From assembly GCA_022559845.1 (NCBI GenBank), contig CM040118.1, forward strand, positions 236,825,224 to 236,889,223: 64,000 nt of DNA, read 5' to 3'. The stretch is from Amorphophallus konjac (taxonomy: Eukaryota; Streptophyta; Magnoliopsida; Alismatales; Araceae). Made by a program: the position numbers and the translations under genes. The notes beneath the pieces are model-generated. The model saw only the letters and a program-made list of their open reading frames with translations, was not told the DNA's origin and searched no databases. Shown piece after piece: positions 57,283 through 64,000 of the stretch (position 1 is its first letter; the number at the start of each line of letters is the position of its first letter).

Positions 57283-57406
57283 ACCCCATCAACATTCTTT
57301 TGCCAAGTCTCAATTTAACCCAATTTAAGGGGGCGACGTGGCCATCTTAGACACCAAGAAAAAGGGGAAAAATTCTTGCCCCCCTAAGCCTGTCTAGTAG
57401 AGGGGA

Positions 57407-57417
57407 TTAAATATAGG
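57407..57417 (+). promoter_or_regulatory. Putative TATA box of the D LTR
   Basis: TTAAATATAGG followed by a CT-rich start region, and then ACAGGTAGGTGTTCTCAA, which matches the post-TATA leader of E (CAGGTAGGTTTTCTCAA). Confidence 0.5.
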
Positions 57418-58297
57418 CCTAGCTCTCCCATTGTGTTAGTTAGAGCTTCGAGATACGAGCCTAGGCTGGGAGGTTCTGTGCTGCGTACTAGGAGGAGAGG
57501 AGGTTGCTGGGGAAGCTTCTTCCTTCGCTAATTACCATCCAAACAGGTAGGTGTTCTCAATTTTAACTAAACTACTAGTTATTTAGTGTCTAAGCAGTGC
57601 ATCTCCATGTGATTTATTGTTGCATAGCATATGTCAGCCTAGTAAATAGCCTGTACCCACTTAAATCGAAAAAGATTAGTGAAAGGATTAACATATATTA
57701 GAAATAATTAGCAGGAATTAGCTATAATTAATATGTGTTAGTAGGTTTTCTCAATTTTTAACAAAACCCATAGTTAATTAAGGTATTATTTAAATGCATT
57801 AACTTGTTAAGTAACTGTTAGATGCCATGACATTAAACTTGTCAGATAATCAGTAGTTAATATGGGAGTATTCAACTTGTTAAAGTATCACTTAGTACTT
57901 AGTATAGTGAAACCTGTTAAACTGAGTACCTGTGGAAACCGTAAACAGTTATGTTTTTATGTTAAGTTAAGAGTAATGATCTTTGAGGATTTTTATTTTT
58001 TTTATTTGGAGGGGCCTTGATGTGAAATTTGAGGGATATATATTTTTCATTTTCATCTATTTTTTATATAATTATTTTCATAAAATTCCTTTAAAATAAA
58101 ACGTAACACTATTCACTTTTACTATTCATATGACAGTAATTGTCTGTTAAAATATCATTTAATATATTGGAGACTCATCTAACCCGTTAAACTTAGTGTA
58201 GCACCCTGAGTATAAAATAAATAAAGATTTCTGACGTTATAAGTCAAAATCTTAATCCCTATATTTATTGATGTATTTATTACTTAAGGAAGTAACA

Positions 58298-58350
58298 TGG
58301 CCTAGTGGTTAAGTAGCACATCCCAAATCTGAGGTCCAGGGTTCAATTCC
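58298..58350 (+). other. tRNA-like A/B boxes (SINE-like) inside the LTR start at 58197
   Basis: TGGCCTAGTGG (58298-58308) fits the polymerase III A box and GGTTCAATTCC (58340-58350) fits the B box, at a tRNA-like spacing, followed by TAGCACCA. It could be an old SINE head captured by the LTR family. No cloverleaf complete enough for a tRNA gene. Confidence 0.5.
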
Positions 58351-58446
58351 TAGCACCAACAAGTCCTTTTTGGCTGCCAGACATTCCTGCATCACAAATT
58401 ATCTGTTTCAGCTGAGAAAGTTTGTGGGTTCTGTTTGCGTGTCTGG

Positions 58447-58800
58447 TCATGGTCGACATCTGGTAAGTCTATTGTCGACCAGCTTGTTTCCAGTCTGTTC
58501 TAGTTGAGCCTCTGGTCGACAGAGGAGGGGTCTGTTGTCGACCACCATAGTTTCTCCTGATACCAGTCTGTTCTGGTTGAGCCTCTAGTCGACAGAGGAG
58601 GGGTTTGTTGTCGACCACCATAGTTTCTCCTGATACCAGTCTGTTCTGGTTGAGCCTCTGGTCGACAGAGGAGGGGCCTCTGGTCGACAGAGGAGGGGTC
58701 TGTTGTCGACCAGCTTGTTTCGGTCTGTTCTAGTTGAGCCTCTGGTCGACAGAGGAGGGGCCTCTGGTCGACAGAGGAGGGGTCTGTTGTCGACCAGCTT
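58447..58800. repeat. TGGTCGACA...TGTCGACCA palindrome/tandem array
   Basis: About five units of roughly 45-75 bp. Each contains CTCTGGTCGACAGAGGAGGGG followed by TCTGTTGTCGACCA, so arms TGGTCGACA and TGTCGACCA enclose a GGAGGGG centre. Units start near 58449, 58513, 58587, 58660 and 58740; some have a duplicated left arm. Confidence 0.85.
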
Positions 58801-58811
58801 GTTTCCAGACA

Positions 58812-59627
58812 CCTTGTTTTACAGGTTTGTGTTTGTTAACATGATTTAATGCTTTGTTTGTTTGGTTACTTCTGTGAATTTGAACTTCTCGTCTGATATG
58901 ACTATTGTTTTTAAACTGATGTGGATTATCCATTTTCCCTTTAGAATTCCTCTCTTCCAAGGTGACATTAATCTGTTTAGAGGAGCTTTCAGCTATATCC
59001 TTTTGTTTGTTTTGATATAAGTTTATCAAGGGGCCTTTTCCTTTAGAGTCAGCTATTTTATTTAAATTTTTTATTTGTAATTCCTTTTTAGCCGTTGGGT
59101 TGTACCCTAACCCCTCTTTCTGAAAATTTACTTTTATTCCCAACACAACGTTCAAGTTTTCTTGACCCTTAGTCATTTTTTTTCAATGTTTCCTGTTTGT
59201 TTTTCAGTTCACTTTGGATTCTTTCTATTTCTTTCAGAAGTTGACTGTTTTCTTCCTTGAGTGAGTTGTTTCTTTCTTGAGTTAGCTTAGTTTCCTGTTC
59301 ATATTCTTGAGTCTTTAATTTTAACTCGTCAATTGTGTTTTTCAGTACTTCATTTTCTTCTAATAGCCCTTTGACGTTTTCTTCATCTATCTCGCGTTGA
59401 TTCAGTTTATTTTGCAAGGTGGTGATCTCCAATTCTAGTTCAGTTCTGTTGGCAATTGAGTTGCTGTCATTATTGAACTGATTAACCTTCTTCTTCAAAC
59501 TTTTATTTTCCCTTCTTATTCTTTCATATGTATCAAGTAAATCTGAATAGGCTTCTTCCCAATCTGAGCTAGAAAAGTCTTGAAAAGGGGAGGTTACCTC
59601 AAGATCGTTGCTGTCTCCTTTGGCCAA
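58812..59627 (-). pseudogene. Captured copia gag C-terminal fragment
   Basis: Minus-strand fragment matching the second half of copia A gag: FSSSDWEEAYSDLLDTYERI, then a coiled coil, then VNFQKEGLGYNP and VKQGVWKQ near the end. A frameshift falls at an A8 run near 59175-59182. No protease, integrase or LTR of the donor is attached. It runs open into the GTCGAC array on its 3' side, which I treat as chance read-through. The relation to copia B (same strand and type) is possible but unproven. Confidence 0.7.
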
Positions 59628-60805
59628 GTGAGGGGTATGAAAAACGACATGGAGTAGGAAAACAACATGGACTTAAACCTATTATTTTTATTGTTATTAC
59701 ATTTTGGGTAAAAATGGGGGAAAATACTTAAATCTGTTATTATTATTATTATTATATTTTTGGTAAAAATGGAGAAAATGCTTAAATTTGTTATTTTTAT
59801 TCTAATGGAGAGAATGCTTTAAAAAAAAAGTAGGAAAAATGAGATAAATTCAATAAAAGTGGAGGTACTAATCTCGTACAGTTATCCGTGGATTACTCGT
59901 CATTATACACCTTGGACTCCGTTCCAACTCCACCTTATTTTCCTACTGGTCAAGCCTTGCCTTGAAATTCTTTATTGGCTATAAATGAAATGGATGTCAA
60001 AAATATGACTTAAATGCTGGCAAAAGGGCTCGGTCCAGTCCTGGGAGGAGCACCCGAAACCAAAGGGAAGAGATCTCTTGCTTGAGGGCGTCTAGCATTG
60101 CGTCCTAATACTTGCTAAATTGAGACATTCCATCAACACTTGCTTGGCCCGGACAGGGCAATACTTGCGTGGCCCCAAAAGGGGTAATACTGGACTTGAA
60201 ATGTCATTGAGTGAATTGTTATACAAATAGCCAATTCCTACTGTACATGTTTCACCTTGCTTACTGATTTCAAATTACAGTCGTTCATTATTTGTTCAGT
60301 CTTGTATCACTTACTGTTAGATTGAATGTATATGCTTTCCTTGCTCTCATCAATTTTTATAAATTCCTTGATCTCTACTGTCTGCATGCATGAATTGAAA
60401 TATTAATCACTTAAAGCCTGTTAAGGTTTGAGATGTAATTCCTACTGAGCGATTCGCTCATCCAGTTGTTATCTAACCATTTCAGGTAATTTGGAGGACG
60501 ACCCGATTCCAGGAGGGGATGAGTCTGAGTGATAAGTGTAGAATTAGAATTGCCCCTATTATTGTAATTTCATTATGTTGGGTCAATGTTGTAATCTGAA
60601 CTATGTCGGTATGTATGAGTTAGATCAATAAAGGGTATGAATTGATCCTTGTATTTGTAGAATCATCGGAATTATCAAATTAAAGGTTTAGCTTGCGCGC
60701 TCTTTTACTTGTCTAAGGTAGAAGCCCTTAGAATCTCTAGCTTGCTTTGGTTCTATATAAAGCACTGTCGCGCCGCGGGCAGGCTTCCGCGCTCAGGACG
60801 TGACA

Positions 60806-61063
60806 GTACTTTCTTGGTATCAGAGCCATGTTTTTAAATTTTCCTAGGTAAAATATGTATTAGTTCAAGGAGTAGAAATGTCTATCTAGGTAAACCCTAG
60901 CTAGAAGATAAAACTAGAAATGTCTTATTAGGATTTTCCCAAGGGTAAAGATACATGTTATTCAGTGGTTAGATCGTACCCGGTGAGATGGGTAGAGACG
61001 TGGGCTAGTGTTGTAAACCCGACTACGTAAGATCTTTACCATATTTGAATTCCTTGCAGGATC
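60806..61063 (+). other. Primer site and leader of element D
   Basis: GTACTTTCT, then TGGTATCAGAGC (60815-60826). The leader holds GAGATGGGTAGAG as in E and I, and ends with TCCTTGCAGGATC before the gag ATG. The CTTTGCAG/CCTTGCAG word just before gag in both E and D looks like an intron acceptor. Confidence 0.75.
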
Positions 61064-62467
61064 ATGGCTGGACACTGGCGTGAGATGCAGCGCACGGTGC
61101 AAGGACTCACTGAGGCGCTACAGCAGGTGGCGCAAGGCGGAGCTCGCGGTGCTCACCGTGGAGCTGGTGATCTTCATCGGGATTTCCGTAACATGAACCC
61201 ACCCAAGTTTGCGGGTTCGGTGGACCCCGATGATGCCGAGCATTGGCTCAAGGAGACCGAGAGGATCTTCCGCGTGATACAATGCACGGACGAAGAGAAG
61301 GTCCTACTAGCCACATTCCAACTGGGGAGGGATGCGCGAAGCTGGTGGGAGTCCGTGGAAGCCACATTACCTGACGATCATGTCACGTGGGCGGAGTTTG
61401 CCGAACACTTCAACGGCAAATATTTCTCGGACCGAGTGCAGGAGAGGAAGGCCACGGAATTTGCCGCACTCAAGCAGTGGACTCGGAAGGTGGCCGAATA
61501 TGAGGCCCTGTTCTTGAGACTTTCCCGTTACGCACCACACTTGGTGTGTACGGAGAAAATGAAGGCAAGAAGGTTTCTCAACGGGCTACGGCCCCAATAT
61601 ATTACCCAGCTGGCGCCAATGGACATCCAAGTCTACTCAGAAATGGTTCGTCGTGCTCAACTATTGGAGGACGCCACCGAATTTTCTGACAGAATTCGGG
61701 GCAAGGACAAGAAGGAGCAGGTTACTAGTTCGGGAAGCTTCAAACCACCTTTTGGCAAGAAGCGAACCTTTAATGGAGGCGAGTCTTCCAAGGCAAAGAG
61801 GTTCCAGAAAAATCACAAGCCATACCTCGCTATCAGTAACAAGCCCTTCTCCGACGTTACTCCTTCTAAGGATAGCTGTACTTATTGTGATAAAGCTGGT
61901 CATACGACCGAGGACTGCTGGAGGAAACTGGGAGCGTGCCTCCGATGTGGGAGTCGAGATCACCGAATTCCCGACTGCCCGTTGATGAAGGAGCAAGCCA
62001 GCAAGGACGAGAAGCGTCCATTTAAAAAGCAAGGCCGTCTGCAAGCTCTTCAAGGGATGGAATCTGTGGAAGGAGGAATTGTGGAAGGTACATTGATTAT
62101 TTGTTCTAAGCCTGCTAGAGTTTTATTTGATACTGGAGCAACTCATTCATTTGTTTCCAAGAAGTTTCCTGCTTCATTTTCTAAAGAACCCGAATGGATA
62201 GATTTAATTATAACTACACCTCTTGGAAACAAATCAGATATCATGTACCATTATCCAAATTGTGAGATTATGGTTCAAGACCATAATTTACCCGCCGACC
62301 TGATATGCCTTGACATGGAATGTTACGATGTCATATTAGGAGCCGACTGGTTATCAACCTACCAAGCAACGGTAGATTGTCGGCATGGCAAAATAGCTTT
62401 TAAGAATTATCCCGAGTTAGTTTTTAACAAATCTCGGAATAAAACCCTGCTTATCTCAGCTCTCTGA
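61064..62467 (+). CDS. gag-pro: Gag-protease of chromovirus D
   Basis: 467 aa, ATG 61064 to TGA 62465. Capsid (about residues 45-200): MNPPKFAGSVDPDDAEHWL, LLATFQLGRDARSWWESVEA, LSRYAPHLV. Nucleocapsid with two CCHC knuckles: CTYCDKAGHTTEDC (about residues 273-286) and CLRCGSRDHRIPDC (293-306). Aspartic protease: ARVLFDTGATHSFVSKKF (about 347-364) and YDVILGADWL. The same frame continues directly into RT after the TGA, so this is the front of a gag-pol polyprotein with one acquired stop, or the stop is read through. Related to the 154-aa ORF of E. Confidence 0.9.
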   Translation: MAGHWREMQRTVQGLTEALQQVAQGGARGAHRGAGDLHRDFRNMNPPKFAGSVDPDDAEHWLKETERIFRVIQCTDEEKVLLATFQLGRDARSWWESVEATLPDDHVTWAEFAEHFNGKYFSDRVQERKATEFAALKQWTRKVAEYEALFLRLSRYAPHLVCTEKMKARRFLNGLRPQYITQLAPMDIQVYSEMVRRAQLLEDATEFSDRIRGKDKKEQVTSSGSFKPPFGKKRTFNGGESSKAKRFQKNHKPYLAISNKPFSDVTPSKDSCTYCDKAGHTTEDCWRKLGACLRCGSRDHRIPDCPLMKEQASKDEKRPFKKQGRLQALQGMESVEGGIVEGTLIICSKPARVLFDTGATHSFVSKKFPASFSKEPEWIDLIITTPLGNKSDIMYHYPNCEIMVQDHNLPADLICLDMECYDVILGADWLSTYQATVDCRHGKIAFKNYPELVFNKSRNKTLLISAL

Positions 62468-64000
62468 GCCAGTAAACTGGTGAAAAAGGGATGCATGGCT
62501 TTTTTGGCTTTTGTAACCACCACTGAAGTTGAGAAGACAAAAATTGATGACATCCGAGTGATTCGGGACTTCTCCGATGTATTTCCAGACGACTTACCTG
62601 GTTTACCTCCGGAGAGGGAAGTGTCATTCACCATAGATATTGTTCCGGGTGCCGGACCTGTTTCTAAAGCACCCTACAGGATGTCTCCTATGGAATTGAA
62701 AGAGCTGAAAGAGCAGTTGATGGACTTACTAAAGAAAGGATTCATTAGGCCAAGCACTTCCCCATGGGGAGCGCTTGTGCTATTTGTTAAAAAGAAGGAT
62801 GGTACATTGAGATTATGCATTGATTATCGGCAGTTAAACAATCCTACAATCAAGAACAAGTACCCACTACCGAGAATTGATGAGCTGTTCGACCAATTAT
62901 CAGGAGCAATGTATTTCTCCAAAATAGATCTTCGATCTGGTTACCACCAATTGAGAATCAAGGAGGAGGAAATTTACAAAACTGCATTTCAAAGTAGGTA
63001 TGGGCATTACGAATTTACTGTTATGCCTTTTGGACTAACAAATGCGCCTGCAGCTTTCATGCAGTTAATGAACAGCATTTATCGACCTTACTTAGATCAA
63101 TTTATTGTGGTCTTCATTGACGATATATTGATTTATTCAAAGACTGAAGAAGAGCATGAGGAACATCTCAAGATGGCATTACAGATATTACGAGACAACA
63201 AATTGTATGCTAAATTCAGCAAATGCCAGTTCTGGCTTGAGGAAGTGTCCTTCTTAGGACATGTCATCTCCAAGAATGGGATTTCTGTTGACCCTGCAAA
63301 GGTCGAAGCCGTGCAAAACTGGGAACGACCGACGAGTGCAACGGAGATTCGTAGCTTCTTGGGCTTAGCTGGTTATTACCGACGTTTCATCAAGGACTTC
63401 TCCAAGATTGCGGTTCCTCTTACCAGATTGACTCGCAAGGAAGTGCCTTATGAGTGGAATGAAGACTGTGGAAGGAGCTTCTTGACTCTGAAGGAACTCT
63501 TGACTACTGCACCGATCTTAGCTCTTCCAATTGAAGGAGAGAAATACGAGGTATATACCGATGCATCTGGTATCGGCCTCGGATGTGTATTAATGCAGAA
63601 TGGTAGAGTTATTCCATACTCATCCCGGCAATTGAAGAAACATGAAGAGAATTATCCTGTGCACGATCTAGAGCTAGCCGCAGTGGTATTGGCTTTGAAG
63701 ATCTGGAGACACTATCTCTATGGAGAACAATTTACAGTCTACTCCGATCATAAAAGCCTTAAATATTTATTCTCTCAGAAGGAGTTGAACATGCGCCAAC
63801 GGCGTTGGCTCGAATATCTCAAGGATTTTGACTTCACAATACAATATCATCCTGGTAAGGGTAATTCCGTAGCAGATGCCCTTAGTCGGAAGCCGAGAGC
63901 TCTATTAGCCAACTGTATGGTTCAGGAATGGAAATTATTAGAAAAATTTTCTGAACTTGACATCAACATGGGCGAGAATGATGGGAGTATTACTCTATCC
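62468..64000 (+). CDS. pol: RT and RNase H of chromovirus D, continuing beyond the window
   Basis: In frame with gag-protease after TGA 62465-62467 and open to the window edge (511 codons). [57 protein letters not shown], catalytic FIDDILIYS near 63115-63140, [11 protein letters not shown]. RNase [17 protein letters not shown] (about 63550), [29 protein letters not shown], and [10 protein letters not shown] near 63870. The connection to integrase begins at the edge. All expected catalytic residues of RT and RNase H seen so far are present. Confidence 0.9.

Larger units (their letters stand above)
58197..59650. mobile_element. Chimeric insertion in the D LTR: LTR start, GTCGAC array, copia gag
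   Basis: Begins TGTAGCACCCTGAG after flank CTTAG, like an LTR start related to that at 57009. It then carries a GTCGAC repeat array and a minus-strand copia gag fragment. After about 59650 the sequence returns to the E-like LTR order. No right-hand CTTAG duplication is certain, so its limits and mechanism are unclear. Confidence 0.5.
57009..64000 (+). mobile_element. Element D: chromovirus-type (Tekay/Del-like) gypsy retrotransposon, 5' half
   Basis: 5' LTR from TGTAGCACCC (57009) to GACGTGACA (60805), containing an inserted patch (58197-about 59650). Primer site TGGTATCAGAGC at 60815-60826. gag-protease at 61064-62467 and RT/RNase H from 62468, open to the window edge. The coding part has a single in-frame stop. 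Integrase, chromodomain and 3' LTR would lie beyond 64000. The assignment of 57009 as the LTR start rests on order of landmarks shared with E (TATA, leader with CAGGTAGG, then the 3' segment) and is inference. Confidence 0.75.

Noticed and set aside
58298..58350. A functional tRNA gene
   Set aside because: A and B boxes fit, but I could not form acceptor and anticodon stems; SINE-like remnant preferred.
58585..58812. Fusion of copia gag with a NKLVDNRPLL repeat protein
   Set aside because: Open frame continues by chance into the GTCGAC array; gag homology stops near 58812.

Overview
The window reads as a block of nested LTR retrotransposons from a large, repeat-rich plant nuclear genome, most likely a flowering plant. 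Support comes from Ty3/gypsy elements of the Tat/Ogre type (RT with two RNase H domains), chromovirus-type gypsy elements with tRNA-Met primer sites (TGGTATCAGAGC), SIRE/Maximus-like copia elements, and plant-specific plant mobile domain (PMD) genes with GT-AG introns. I see no ordinary host gene, no rRNA or true tRNA gene, and nothing bacterial. The species cannot be named from the sequence.

Layout. 1-2177 is the left part of a long LTR (element G, plus strand), which resumes at 34808-35594. A 32.6-kb Tat/Ogre-like element F (2178-34807; LTRs 2178-4210 and 32767-34807; near-perfect duplication GCACA/GCATA) is inserted in G. F carries gag, protease with a G-patch, and RT/RNase H/second RNase H on the plus strand, but no recognisable integrase. 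Where the integrase would be, it holds a cluster of four related genes on the minus strand: three decayed PMD/coiled-coil genes (12519-24221, 24931-26103, 26474-about 29705) and one apparently intact two-exon gene (30165-31577). Element E (14031-23249, perfect GCAGG duplication) sits in an intron of the first of these. E is a non-autonomous gypsy element with 4.08-kb LTRs and only 1.06 kb inside, keeping just the nucleocapsid end of Gag. 35640-38117 is an inverted relative of LTR G. 38118-40717 is the 5' end of another Tat-like element (H), and 40735-41656 is the LTR end, primer site and leader of a gypsy element (I).

41657-56598 is a minus-strand copia element (B) split by a complete plus-strand copia element (A, 44479-55748, perfect ACCCT duplication). 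From 56599 to the right edge lie stacked gypsy LTRs and the 5' half of chromovirus D, whose gag-protease (61064-62467) and RT-RNase H (62468-64000) are nearly intact. D's LTR contains an inserted patch made of another LTR start, a GTCGAC repeat array and a captured copia gag fragment.

The most unusual signal is regulatory. F carries a family of 26-32-bp GC-rich palindromes (core GGCGTCCAGG-N2-CCTGGACGCC). Six lie just upstream of the TATA box in each LTR. Four more lie just upstream of a minus-strand TATA box feeding an antisense PMD gene, with the same short gap to the TATA box, and three lie in that gene's first intron. Several unrelated LTR families here carry their own palindrome arrays with different arms. 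This suggests a common architecture, perhaps sites for element-encoded regulators, hairpin-RNA sources or silencing boundaries. All functional statements are inference from sequence read by eye.
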